Of a stretch of DNA of 64,000 bases, positions 51,202 through 62,137 are shown one piece after another. Location: the NCBI GenBank assembly GCA_028278405.1, contig JANQEK010000029.1:1-64000 (forward strand), written 5' to 3'. How positions within the stretch are numbered: the stretch's first letter is position 1; each line of letters starts with the position of its first letter. The DNA is from Nitrospinaceae bacterium. GTDB lineage: Bacteria > Nitrospinota > Nitrospinia > Nitrospinales > Nitrospinaceae. Below the pieces are notes generated by a model. The model worked only from the letters and a program-made list of their open reading frames with translations, was not told the origin of the DNA and made no database searches. Position numbers and translations under genes: made by a program.

Positions 51202-51229
51202 ATATTACGACAAATCTTAGGAAAAGCAA
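51202..51229 (-). promoter_or_regulatory. Predicted promoter of the methylase operon (short leader)
   Basis: Minus strand -35 TTGCTT (51229-51224), 16-nt spacer, -10 TAATAT (51207-51202). The expected start site is only a few nt before the ATG at 51192, so the mRNA would be leaderless or nearly so. This fits the absence of a Shine-Dalgarno sequence. Confidence 0.4.
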
Positions 51230-51286
51230 TAAAATCGAACACAGAGAATTATCTCATATTTTCCAGTAGGTTATAAGGGGAAGCCA

Positions 51287-52963
<1,677 letters not shown>

Positions 52964-53048
52964 TTCGGGGCTCCCGGGGTTGCAGTCCCCCGTTCACACT
53001 GGGGGTCATAAAGGCAAGTATTGTAGCAGATCGTTCAAGGGTTGGGGA

Positions 53049-54710
53049 TCACGATTCCGAGGCAAAATCTTCGGGGCGAAGGAAATATTCCCGGTAGTAG
53101 ACTTCAAGCTTCTGCCGGAGGGCGACTGCTTTGTCGTAATCGGGACCGAATCGTTTCGAGTAAGTCGCCTCCGCCCGGCGGCTGTGGTGGATGGCGAGCC
53201 AGCCGTCCCCTCTGGAATGATAGAGTGCCCCCAATACTTCGTGGGCGATGACGTTATCGCCCTTCACCGCCAGGGCCTCGCGAAAGGCATCCACAGCGGG
53301 TTGCCACTGTTGCATGGCCTTGTAGGATTCGCCAAGGTTGAGCCAGGATTCGATACAGCGCGGACAATGGGTCACCGCTTGTTTCAAATGCAATACGGCT
53401 TTTTCCGGCTGGTGCTGACCCAACCACGCGACGCCCAGGTTATTGTGTGCAAAATAGTTGGTGTCGTCCACCGCCAGGGCGTGCCGGTACAGGGTGAAAT
53501 TGTTTTTCCAGACCGACGTCTGCACAAACGAAATCATCATCAACACAACCAGAAAAACGCCTCCGGTCACAGCAGCGACACACCCTTCCTGCTCTCGCAT
53601 CACCTTCCATTGCGCCAGACCCCAGACCACCATGATAAAAATCCCGATCAGGGGAAAGTAGGTGTAGCGGTCGGCCATATCGTGATCACCCAGTCTAAGC
53701 AGACCAGTCATCGGCAGCAGTGATCCCGCGAACCACAACCAGCCCATCGTAATGTACGGGTGCCGTTTCCACTGGGAAAGTGCACCGAAGGTGAGAACCA
53801 AGAAAATCAGCAGGGACCCGCTCCATTGCCAGAGTGGCGGCATTTCCTGACTTGCGGGATAAAAAACGGAAAACTGAGCCGGCCAGAGTATATGGAACAG
53901 ATATTTCATATAAAGCACGGGCATTGTCGCCAAACGAACGAGCCAGGGAACGGATGCCGTGTCACTCTCTATTGGGTGCGATTCGGACCCTTTGAAAATC
54001 ATAAAAAGGGAGAAACCGATGATCAGGAAAAGAGGAATTTTCTCAATCAGCAATTTACCCAGAGCTCGCCAATTGATTTCCGTGGAACCTGTCTCACCCT
54101 GCAATCGATTCAGAGGCCAGAAATCAATCAGCAGAAATACGAATGGCAGAACCACCATCACCGGCTTGGCCAAAAGCGCCAAAACAAAACAGATCGCCAT
54201 CAACACATAGCGGAGAATGTTGGGATTGCGCGCAAACCGGCGGTACACCTCCAAGGACAACAGAGCAAACAGCATGGCCAAGAGGTCGTTGCGGTCGGCG
54301 ACCCACGCCACCGTTTCCACCCGCAGTGGATGAATCGCGAACAGAATCGCGGCGACTGCACTCTTGTTCTGTGAACCGGTCAGGTTGTTTACAATCAGAA
54401 AAAAAATCACCGTGTTCACTACATGGAGAAACAGGCTAACGGCGTGATGGCCCGCAGGATTGAGGCCAAACAACTCGACATCGAGCATGTGAGATATCCA
54501 GTTCAAAGACTGGGAGAGATTGTACTTGTGAGAAAACGCCCAGACGAAACCTTCCCAGGTCAGGCCGTTTTTGACGTGGTCGTTCTCGACATAAAACGTA
54601 TCCTTAAAGTTGACGAATTCAAAGCCAATGACTTGGCCGTAGACCAGCACATTGGCGAGCACCAACAGAAGGGAAATCTGGAGAATAGAAAGGTTTAAGA
54701 GCTTATTCAT
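53049..54710 (-). CDS. TMTC-like membrane protein with TPR domain, paralogue A
   Basis: 553 residues. About ten membrane helices (residues ~8-400) with the family landmarks FGLNPAGHHAVSLFLHVVNT, FAIHPLRVETVAWVADRNDLLA and LAKPVMVVLPFVFLLIDFWPLNRL. A cytoplasmic or lumenal tail of three TPRs follows (NNLGVAWLGQHQPEKAVLHL, WLNLGESYKAMQQWQPAVDA). This layout matches bacterial relatives of eukaryotic TMTC O-mannosyltransferases (DUF1736-type), possibly transferring sugars to exported proteins or lipids. It follows kamA, from which it is separated by a terminator. A paralogue lies at 56159-57802. Confidence 0.8.
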   Translation of the reverse strand: MNKLLNLSILQISLLLVLANVLVYGQVIGFEFVNFKDTFYVENDHVKNGLTWEGFVWAFSHKYNLSQSLNWISHMLDVELFGLNPAGHHAVSLFLHVVNTVIFFLIVNNLTGSQNKSAVAAILFAIHPLRVETVAWVADRNDLLAMLFALLSLEVYRRFARNPNILRYVLMAICFVLALLAKPVMVVLPFVFLLIDFWPLNRLQGETGSTEINWRALGKLLIEKIPLFLIIGFSLFMIFKGSESHPIESDTASVPWLVRLATMPVLYMKYLFHILWPAQFSVFYPASQEMPPLWQWSGSLLIFLVLTFGALSQWKRHPYITMGWLWFAGSLLPMTGLLRLGDHDMADRYTYFPLIGIFIMVVWGLAQWKVMREQEGCVAAVTGGVFLVVLMMISFVQTSVWKNNFTLYRHALAVDDTNYFAHNNLGVAWLGQHQPEKAVLHLKQAVTHCPRCIESWLNLGESYKAMQQWQPAVDAFREALAVKGDNVIAHEVLGALYHSRGDGWLAIHHSRRAEATYSKRFGPDYDKAVALRQKLEVYYREYFLRPEDFASES

Positions 54711-54729
54711 AGAGCATGAACGGCAAACA

Positions 54730-54773
54730 AAAAAATTCCACAGGCCTTTTCAGTATCACAAAAGACCTGTGGA
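54730..54773 (-). terminator. Bidirectional intrinsic terminator after kamA
   Basis: Stem CCACAGG-x-CTTTT / AAAAG-x-CCTGTGG (54738-54772, one mismatch) with a 9-nt loop and TTTTTTT on the minus strand. It ends kamA transcription before the TMTC-like gene; the reverse strand also has a partial T-run. Confidence 0.8.
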
Positions 54774-54806
54774 AAATCAATTCACCTGCTCCCATGTATC
54801 GAGAGA

Positions 54807-55991
54807 TCAACTTTTATCCATTAGACCCCAGTCCACCCACTCCTGAACATTGAGGGCTGATAGCGGGAAATCAATGGTGTTTTGGGTTTCAATGTAATCG
54901 TCGAACCAGTAGGCATCCGGGTTACGTTTGAAAGCCATGAACTTGCCGCTGTTACCGTTCTGTGCTGAGCGGTGATATTTGAAGTAGATCTGGTTCGGAG
55001 TGAGGCCAACCACTTCTATCTTGCCTGTCTCATGGGACATTGCAAAACGCGCGCGCTTGGCGAGACCGGAGCATTTGACCCGAGCCATCTCGAATATTTC
55101 AAATGCTCGCTCCAGCGGCACCGAAAAGGTCCGGTTACCGGCTGTAGGCCGACATTGGAACACATAATACGGTGTCACGCCCAGAAAAGACATTTCGTTC
55201 AACAATTCATTCAGTACCAGCGGATCGTCGTTGACACCGTCGATCAACGGAGTCTGGTGCACCATAATCGCGCCCGCTTTCTGGAGAAGATTGATAGCTT
55301 GAATCGCCGCATCGGTAATCTCTACCGGATGATTGAAATGTGCAACGACGTAAATTTTCTTGGTCGGCGTGGTGTATTTTTTGATCATCTCCAGTAAAGA
55401 GGGGTCGTCGATAATTCGATACGGATTGAACGCCGGCATCTTGGTACCGATGCGGATTATTCGGACATGATCGATCTCGCGAACCTGACGAACCAGAGGC
55501 TCCAGCTTGCTGGTGGACATAACCATTGGGTCGCCGCCGGTGAGTAGGACATTGCTGATCTCCGGATGAGTTCGAATGTAATCCAGCGCTTCGGATATAT
55601 TCTTTGTCACCTCGTCGTTATCGTCCATGAACAGACGCTTGCGAAAACAGAAACGGCAATAGGCCCCGCACGTTTCGTTAACCAGCATGATGACGGTGGA
55701 ATCGTATTTGTACTCCAGTCCCTTGGCCACGGTATACGCGTGTTCGTTCGATGCATCGAGTTGGCCTTTGTCGTTGAGCTCTTTGGCATCAGGAATGATC
55801 AAACGCTTGATCGGGTCATTAGGATCATCCCAGTTAATGAGCGATTGATAATAATCATTGGTGCGAAAAACAAAGGTATCGACCACCTTGTTCAGTGTTT
55901 GACGCTCATCAGATTTTAATTCGGAGATTTGTTCGAGCTTATTGAAGTATTTTACTTTGGTTTTTTCTCGGGGGGTGTGAGGTGTATTCAT
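54807..55991 (-). CDS. Radical SAM lysine 2,3-aminomutase-like protein (KamA family)
   Basis: 394 residues. Radical SAM cluster motif CGAYCRFCFRKRLF (CX3CX2C) sits after ~115 residues. Other KamA landmarks are NVLLTGGDPMVMSTSKLEPL, IRIGTKMPAFNPYRI, VVAHFNHPVEIT and VFQCRPTAGNRTFSVP, the last containing residues for PLP and metal binding. KamA isomerises L-lysine to beta-lysine using SAM and PLP; the family also includes glutamate 2,3-aminomutase and EpmB. No acetyltransferase (AblB) or EF-P gene is adjacent. The ATG at 55991 follows the strong GGAGG, and a perfect palindrome lies just upstream. Confidence 0.85.
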   Translation of the reverse strand: MNTPHTPREKTKVKYFNKLEQISELKSDERQTLNKVVDTFVFRTNDYYQSLINWDDPNDPIKRLIIPDAKELNDKGQLDASNEHAYTVAKGLEYKYDSTVIMLVNETCGAYCRFCFRKRLFMDDNDEVTKNISEALDYIRTHPEISNVLLTGGDPMVMSTSKLEPLVRQVREIDHVRIIRIGTKMPAFNPYRIIDDPSLLEMIKKYTTPTKKIYVVAHFNHPVEITDAAIQAINLLQKAGAIMVHQTPLIDGVNDDPLVLNELLNEMSFLGVTPYYVFQCRPTAGNRTFSVPLERAFEIFEMARVKCSGLAKRARFAMSHETGKIEVVGLTPNQIYFKYHRSAQNGNSGKFMAFKRNPDAYWFDDYIETQNTIDFPLSALNVQEWVDWGLMDKS

Positions 55992-56004
55992 GACTGACCT
56001 CCAT

Positions 56005-56020
56005 GCGGATTGTAATCCGC
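56005..56020 (-). promoter_or_regulatory. Perfect palindrome in the kamA leader next to the ribosome-binding site
   Basis: GCGGATT-GT-AATCCGC, 7-bp arms, ends 3 nt from the GGAGG of kamA. As RNA it forms a hairpin that could modulate initiation; as DNA it could be an operator. Confidence 0.45.
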
Positions 56021-56158
56021 TTTAAATATCACTGATCTGGCCCCCTCTAATCCATAATCTCAGTCTACGACTTTTTGATTTGAATGTCCTATTTATTGAG
56101 TCGGGTTTTCGGATAACTGTTGAAAGAGGCGGCTTAGAACTTATTGAGTAGGAAGGGT

Positions 56159-57802
56159 TTACGGTTTCAGATCATACACCTGGTAATAATGCTTCAGGTT
56201 TTCTTCGGCCTCATGAGTCTTGTCGAAGTCCGGGCCATAGTTCCGTATCAGCAATGCATGTGCAATGCGGGTATGGCGAATGGCATGAGGGCCTTCTTTT
56301 ACCTTATGGTACAACTTGCCCAATTCGAAATGGACCACCACGTGGTTGGGTTGCGCCTGCAAAATTCGATTGTAGGCATGGATGGCCTCCCGGGGCCGGT
56401 CCAATATCCGATAGGCCTTGGCCAGATTGAGACGGGCCAAGGCGTGATGGGGACTGATCTCCAACGCCTTGTTGAAATGAACGATACTTTCGTCCGCCTT
56501 ACCTTTCGCCAACAAAGCATGGCCAAGATTGTTGTGGGCGAAATCATTGTGTTCCGTATGATCCACGGCATGCTGAAACAAAGTCACACTGTTTTCCCAG
56601 ACACGGGTTTGATTCCAGGACACGAACATCAAACCGACCCCGAGCAATGCGCTTGCAAACCGGACCGCCTTCATAGAGACGTTCCAATGCTTCACGGCTT
56701 CGGCCAGTCCCCAAACCCCCATGAGCAAAATACCGATCAAAGGAAAGTACGTGTAACGATCGGCAATTTCCTGGAAGCCTGCTTTGACAAATCCCACCAC
56801 CGGCACCAGCGAAACCAGAAACCACAGCCATCCGACCCACAGGTAAGGGGCACTGCGAAAACGGCGCAGCACCCAAACCGTGACACCTATAAGGAATAGC
56901 AGTGAAGCGGCAATCTTCCACGTCGCTGCAGTCTGGTAGGACAAGGGATAAAACACCGCCAGGTCCGCCGGCCAGAATATTTTTCCGAGATAGCGCAGGT
57001 AATTAATAGGAACATTCAACCAGCGGTCAAGCCACGGCAGAGCCGCTTCCGAAACCATCACATTGTGAACCGCCTGACCGTTATAAGCGATCCACGAAAA
57101 CAAACCGGACAACCCCAGCAAGGGAACTTTTTCCCAAATCAAGCGTTTGACACGGTCCCATGAAATCGGTGAATCAGACTCCAGGCGATTGAGCGGCCAG
57201 AAATCGATCAACAACAAAACCAAAGGCAAAATCACCATCACCGGTTTGGACAACAGCGCCAGCACAAAACAAAAAACCGTCACTCCATACCATGAGGGAC
57301 GGCGCAACATGGCATACTTCCAATAGGCCCCTATCGTCAACAGGGAAAAAAGCATCGCCAGCAAATCTTTGCGGTCGGCGACCCAGGCTACGGTCTCGAC
57401 ACGCAACGGATGGATGGCGAACAAAACAGCGGCCACGGCGCTCTTGCTTCGATCGCGGGTGATCTTTTCGAGAACCGTAAAAAACAGAAACGTGTTGAGC
57501 AGGTGTAGAAGAAGATTAGTCAGGTGATGCCCAGCGGGATTCAGACCGAACAACTCCACATCCACCATATGGGAAATCCAATTGAGCGTTGTGGAAAAGT
57601 TGGTATGAATATTCGCAATCGCCCAGAACAACCCTTCAAGGGTCAACCCCCTGATGACCATGTGATTATCGACATACACCGGATCATCGATGTTGACGAA
57701 TTCAAAACCGATCACCTGGCCGAAAACAATTACGATCAGCAAACCGAGCAAAACGAATATCCGGCTTCTGGGCACCTGGAAATCCTGATCCATGAGAGAC
57801 AC
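56159..57802 (-). CDS. TMTC-like membrane protein with TPR domain, paralogue B
   Basis: 547 residues. Same architecture and landmarks as the protein at 53049-54710: MVDVELFGLNPAGHHLTNLL, FAIHPLRVETVAWVADRKDLLAM, LLSKPVMVILPLVLLLIDFW, and C-terminal TPRs (NNLGHALLAKGKADESIVHF, LAKAYRILDRPREAIHAYNR). Likely a multispanning membrane glycosyltransferase-like protein. It lies upstream of kamA on the same strand, so the two paralogues bracket kamA, as would follow from a local duplication. Confidence 0.8.
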   Translation of the reverse strand: MSLMDQDFQVPRSRIFVLLGLLIVIVFGQVIGFEFVNIDDPVYVDNHMVIRGLTLEGLFWAIANIHTNFSTTLNWISHMVDVELFGLNPAGHHLTNLLLHLLNTFLFFTVLEKITRDRSKSAVAAVLFAIHPLRVETVAWVADRKDLLAMLFSLLTIGAYWKYAMLRRPSWYGVTVFCFVLALLSKPVMVILPLVLLLIDFWPLNRLESDSPISWDRVKRLIWEKVPLLGLSGLFSWIAYNGQAVHNVMVSEAALPWLDRWLNVPINYLRYLGKIFWPADLAVFYPLSYQTAATWKIAASLLFLIGVTVWVLRRFRSAPYLWVGWLWFLVSLVPVVGFVKAGFQEIADRYTYFPLIGILLMGVWGLAEAVKHWNVSMKAVRFASALLGVGLMFVSWNQTRVWENSVTLFQHAVDHTEHNDFAHNNLGHALLAKGKADESIVHFNKALEISPHHALARLNLAKAYRILDRPREAIHAYNRILQAQPNHVVVHFELGKLYHKVKEGPHAIRHTRIAHALLIRNYGPDFDKTHEAEENLKHYYQVYDLKP

Positions 57803-57909
57803 AACACCAAAGTTTAGAAGAAGTTACCTATTTACCAGTGTAAGGAGAATTTTCAAAGGAACCAAAAGTTTTATCCGGTTTTTTTAGGAAGCGGTGGGAA
57901 TTCAAGCAA

Positions 57910-60045
57910 TCAAATAATCTCCGAAATATCTTTGACTTTCACCGTATCGCCAAGGTTTTTGGCTTTAAGAGCGTCTTCGAGCATGAGTACGCAAAAGGGG
58001 CAGGAAACGGCTATGGTGTCGGGTTTCGCCTGCATGAGTTCGTCTACGCGGTTGTGGCTGATGCGTGTCCCACTTTCCTCCAGCAGGAACCTGCCGCCGC
58101 CAGCGCCGCAACAGGTGCCGCGCTCACGCGATGTTTCGACTTCTTTTACGGATTCCGGAGAGGCGGTAGATTTCAAAATGTCGCGCGGAGCCTCGTATAC
58201 TTTGTTGTGCCGTCCCATATAACAGGAATCATGCACCACCACGGTTTCATCCGTTTTGTTTTCTGTCGCAAGTTTATTCTCCTTTATAAGATTCGCCAGC
58301 AATTCCGAATGGTGGATGACTTCCAGCTTCACTCCAAACTCGGGGTATTCGTGCTTGAACGAGTTGAAGCAGTGCGGGCAATGGACGATCACCTTGATCA
58401 CTCCCTGCTCTTTGAATGTTTCGGCATTCTTCGAAGCCAGCATGTCGAACAGGTATTCGTTGCCGAGACGACGAGCCGGATCGCCTGTGCACCCTTCACG
58501 GTTGCCGAGGATGGAAAAATCGACTCCCGCTTTTTGCAGAGCCCGCACCACCGACTCCGAAACCTTCTTACCGCGGTTGTCAAACGAACCGTTACATCCC
58601 ACGAAGTACAGGTACTCGGTCGGATTGTTCTTGTCCCACTGTTTGATGTTCAATTCCTTAGCCCAGTCTTCGCGCTGGGTGCCGGGGAATCCCCATGGAT
58701 TGCTGTGGGTCTCCAATGACTTGAATGCATCGCCCAGTTCCTTCGGGTAACGGTCCTCCGTCAGCACCAGTCCCCGGCGCAGGTCAACCATCTTATTGAC
58801 GTACTCGATCATGACCGGGCATTCCTCCTCACAGGCACCGCAGGTGGTGCAGGCCCAAACCGTGGCGTCCTGAATCGCATTATTCATAATCACAGGTGGT
58901 TCATTGGGTTCCTTATTACTAAGCAATGCGGGCGTCTGGAAATTGAGATGATCGCGCAGGTCGATGGTGAACTGTTTCGGGGATAACGGCTTGTCCGAAT
59001 TGAGTGCCGGACAGAACACGTCGCATCGTCCGCATTCCGTACAAGTGTGCAGGTCGAGCAGTTTCTTCCAGGAGAATTCTTCGACTCGCGTCACACCAAA
59101 CGTCTCTTTAGTCTCATCTTCAAAGTCGATGCGGCTTAACTGGTTACCCATCTGGGTGACATTACCCAAGAACACGTTGGGAATCGACGTAATAATATGG
59201 AAGTGTTTGGAGCGCGGTAGGATAACGGAAAAAATCAGAATGGAAATAACATGCGTCCAGTATGCAGCTTGCTCCAGGGAAGGCCGAGTTGAATAATCCG
59301 ATGCCGGTAAAATTAGGGCAAACACTGTACCCAAAGGACTCCACAACCCACTCATGATATCAGGATGGTAAAACCCAATCTCCCAGAGAATCCGATGTAA
59401 AGGGGTGGTCAAGCCCTGTCCCAAATTGGAAAAGCTTAATTTGGCGCCCTCGAATACGATGTCCGATACCATTATGGTAAAGATAAGCAAAAGGATGATA
59501 ATCCCTTCACCAGATAGGTTAAGGCGTTTCGGTTTAATTACCAACCGGCGATATAACGCATACAGGCAGGCCAGAATAACCAGAAAAATGAAAGCATCTT
59601 TCAAATAATAATAAATGACATAAATTATCCCAATGACATCCAACACTAAACCACCTTCTATGTCGATCGCCATGAAATTCACCGAATATGGACCTTCAAA
59701 GATCGGCCAAAACCCAATCAAAAAAAACTCGAAAGCACGAAACAGCAAGACCAGAAATCCCCAGAAGATGAGAGCGTGCATCCATCCGGCGGGGCGGTCC
59801 TTGAACATTTTGCTTTGGGCAAAAGCAATGCAGAAAGTGTTCCATAATCTTTGAACAGGACGGTCTAATCGATTCTCTCCAGCGGACCTCATCAACATCT
59901 TCAGTTTAGGCCAAAGCGCCCATAGAAAAGCTGCTAACGTCACCGGAACCAAACCACATAAAATCCATGTTCCAAGAGGAATTGGAGGTCGCGGAACCGG
60001 TATATGCCTAAGCAATATGTGGCTGAATTCAATGAATTGGGGCAT
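57910..60045 (-). CDS. Membrane Fe-S oxidoreductase (EMO/HdrD-like) with CCG domains
   Basis: 711 residues. The N-terminal ~300 residues contain six or seven membrane helices of the nitrate-reductase-gamma type (e.g. LIFWGFLVLLFRAFEFFLIGF). A dicluster ferredoxin region follows (CTECGRCDVFCP ... CTTCGACEEECPV), then two CCG-type domains with VGCNGSFDNR, HCPHCFNS, HDSCYMGRHN, GTCCGAGGGRF and CPFCVLMLED. This is the layout of the electron-transfer-flavoprotein:quinone-type membrane oxidoreductases (EMO) and heterodisulfide-reductase-like proteins. It probably passes electrons from soluble carriers into the quinone pool. No Etf genes are adjacent in this window. Confidence 0.85.
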   Translation of the reverse strand: MPQFIEFSHILLRHIPVPRPPIPLGTWILCGLVPVTLAAFLWALWPKLKMLMRSAGENRLDRPVQRLWNTFCIAFAQSKMFKDRPAGWMHALIFWGFLVLLFRAFEFFLIGFWPIFEGPYSVNFMAIDIEGGLVLDVIGIIYVIYYYLKDAFIFLVILACLYALYRRLVIKPKRLNLSGEGIIILLLIFTIMVSDIVFEGAKLSFSNLGQGLTTPLHRILWEIGFYHPDIMSGLWSPLGTVFALILPASDYSTRPSLEQAAYWTHVISILIFSVILPRSKHFHIITSIPNVFLGNVTQMGNQLSRIDFEDETKETFGVTRVEEFSWKKLLDLHTCTECGRCDVFCPALNSDKPLSPKQFTIDLRDHLNFQTPALLSNKEPNEPPVIMNNAIQDATVWACTTCGACEEECPVMIEYVNKMVDLRRGLVLTEDRYPKELGDAFKSLETHSNPWGFPGTQREDWAKELNIKQWDKNNPTEYLYFVGCNGSFDNRGKKVSESVVRALQKAGVDFSILGNREGCTGDPARRLGNEYLFDMLASKNAETFKEQGVIKVIVHCPHCFNSFKHEYPEFGVKLEVIHHSELLANLIKENKLATENKTDETVVVHDSCYMGRHNKVYEAPRDILKSTASPESVKEVETSRERGTCCGAGGGRFLLEESGTRISHNRVDELMQAKPDTIAVSCPFCVLMLEDALKAKNLGDTVKVKDISEII

Positions 60046-60197
60046 CGTTGGATACGCTGGCGACCACGAAAAGGGGCTGTTTGCACCCTATTCTGGTGTG
60101 AGGGACTGATGGGTTCAAATACTGTTGTTTTCGCTTGGCCCTGTGATATATTGAAATCCAAGGATACAGCTATCAATCACCTGTTTGAGGTGACACC

Positions 60198-61109
60198 GTG
60201 ATTTCGGGACAACGCGCAATTTTCAAGGGTTTATTATACATGATTGGCGCGGCAGGTCTTGTCTTTGCCGCCGGCCCGGTGTGGGCCATTGACACGGATG
60301 ATGCGTTTCCGTACTTCCAGCAAAACCCGAACCCGTCGACAACCGCGCACCCCCTGCACAAGATTGCGCCGAGTGAATTCCAAAGTATCAATCCGAACCT
60401 GACCGGAGAGGTCAACGAGCCGCACCCCATCCCGGAATACCTGAACAAATTTCCGAAAGTGGGCCGGTTCCCGAAATATTACTATCAGCTTCTGGAAACC
60501 GACCCGGATGACCAGGTGCAAAGCAAGGTGTTCGATCGCCAGGCCTTCAAGCAGGCCCGGCGGATCGGGGTGATCTACTTCGAAAACAAAACCTACGGAC
60601 TGGGCAAGGACAAGGATGCCGGGCAACTGGTCGCCAACCAGTTTTCAACGCAACTGGAGAAAGTGAAAGAACTGTCGGTCGTTTCCCCGCCTCGGATGCT
60701 GGACGAGTTCCAGCTGAAAATTGTGACGACGCCGGACCAAAAATCCGATCCGGAAGAGAGTCCCGCCCCTTCGGGACCTCCCGGTTCCAAGCCGGGTTAT
60801 GATTTGCCTTATTCCAGGGACAAGTTTGACGCCGTCCTCATCGGTACGGTGACCCGGTATACCAATTGGCATAAAAACCGTGCGGGCGAACCCAATCACG
60901 GTGAAGGCGCCGCGGTGGAGTTCGGCGTATACCTGATCAGCACCAAGACGGGAGAGGCAATCTGGGGGGCCCGCTTCGTGGGGCACCAGTCCGCGTCGCT
61001 GGCCAATATTTTTTCGTCCCAGAACCGGTGGCTGGACAAAAAAAATTATTCCCGCGAAGCCATCAAAAAAGTATTGAAGGATTTCCACGATATGGCAGAA
61101 TCCAAGTAA
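60198..61109 (+). CDS. Secreted CsgG/GNA1162-like protein
   Basis: 303 residues starting at GTG 60198 (GAGGTG upstream). Signal peptide (GLLYMIGAAGLVFAAGPVWA). The middle has an assembly-protein-like fold: RRIGVIYFENKTYGLGKDKDAGQLVANQFSTQL, then FDAVLIGTVTRYTNW and GVYLISTKTGEAIWGARFVGHQ, as seen in CsgG-like, LpoB-like and GNA1162-type proteins. It may organise outer-membrane or cell-wall complexes. The lack of a lipobox Cys separates it from true CsgG. First of a cluster reading rightward to 62713. Confidence 0.65.
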   Translation: MISGQRAIFKGLLYMIGAAGLVFAAGPVWAIDTDDAFPYFQQNPNPSTTAHPLHKIAPSEFQSINPNLTGEVNEPHPIPEYLNKFPKVGRFPKYYYQLLETDPDDQVQSKVFDRQAFKQARRIGVIYFENKTYGLGKDKDAGQLVANQFSTQLEKVKELSVVSPPRMLDEFQLKIVTTPDQKSDPEESPAPSGPPGSKPGYDLPYSRDKFDAVLIGTVTRYTNWHKNRAGEPNHGEGAAVEFGVYLISTKTGEAIWGARFVGHQSASLANIFSSQNRWLDKKNYSREAIKKVLKDFHDMAESK

Positions 61110-61130
61110 ACCTTTTACATCACCAGAACC

Positions 61131-61928
61131 ATGAATGACAGTTTTGATTCCAGCTCAAAAGATCGTCCTCCTCAAATGAGTCCGGAGGCTTTGAAGAAAA
61201 AGAAATTGTGGAGAAACCTCTTTATATTGAACCTCTGCATCACTATTTTTCTGATCGGGTTGTACTGGCTTCCTGTCAAGCTGGAGCAAATGGGCGGTTT
61301 TCTGGATTCTTCGAGTATTAACGAGAAAAAAGGAGGCCCGTCCCGGAAATTCGGCGGAGCCCAAACGGCGACTGCAATCAATCCCAATTTGCTGCCGACG
61401 AGCACCATTGTGATTGATGCCACCAACGAGGAACAATGGACTTACTTTGATTTCTCACGAGGAAAACAGGTAAAAATTCATGACCCTTCTTCCCTGGAAT
61501 GGGACTTGGCCTTTCGTCGCGGAAAGATCATCTCCAACGGGGGGGCCACCAACAAATTCGGCAAGGCTGGCCTGATTGACCTGGGGGAGGTTTCCTTTGA
61601 TGCGGTCGAGAGCGTTCCATTGAAAGATTTCATTCCGGACAAATCGACGCGCACCCAAACCGAAAACCCTGTTCTGGTGCAATGGTACAAATACAACTAC
61701 ATCACCCATAAACTGACCGCGCGTAAAAATGTTTATGTGATGCGCACATCTGACGGGAAGTTCGCCAAGATACAGTTTCTGAGCTTCTATTGTGCAGACA
61801 AACAGCCCGGTTGCATTCAGATGAAATATGCATACCAGGACGAGGGGACTAAAAGTTTTCTAAAGGACAACAGCGGCTCGTTCACCTCAACCACAGTTGC
61901 CACAAACCCTGTTATTTCAGGCTCTTAG
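61131..61928 (+). CDS. Membrane-anchored HmuY-like protein
   Basis: 265 residues. One N-terminal membrane helix (LWRNLFILNLCITIFLIGLYWLPV, about 28-51) rather than a lipoprotein signal, then a beta-sandwich that matches HmuY: TYFDFSRGKQVKIHDPSSLEWDLAFRRGKIISNGG, KFAKIQFLSFY, QMKYAYQDEG. HmuY proteins of Bacteroidetes capture haem at the surface. The His ligands of Porphyromonas HmuY are not evident here, so haem binding is unproven. Lies 21 nt after the CsgG-like gene. Confidence 0.7.
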   Translation: MNDSFDSSSKDRPPQMSPEALKKKKLWRNLFILNLCITIFLIGLYWLPVKLEQMGGFLDSSSINEKKGGPSRKFGGAQTATAINPNLLPTSTIVIDATNEEQWTYFDFSRGKQVKIHDPSSLEWDLAFRRGKIISNGGATNKFGKAGLIDLGEVSFDAVESVPLKDFIPDKSTRTQTENPVLVQWYKYNYITHKLTARKNVYVMRTSDGKFAKIQFLSFYCADKQPGCIQMKYAYQDEGTKSFLKDNSGSFTSTTVATNPVISGS

Positions 61929-62137
61929 CGGATTCTCTTGTATTTCCTTCCGGACCCGGGCGGCTGGAATGCTCTAAAATCTCTTGATGCTTCCAGAAAA
62001 CAAAAGATGAACCTTCCAGACGGGTATGGTAAATTTTAACCTTTTAGCGGACGAACCACTTGAAGCGAGTCCCTGTCGGACCGCTTTTTCAATATCCATT
62101 TTCAGCACAACCTAAAGCAGATTCAGGAGTAACATTT

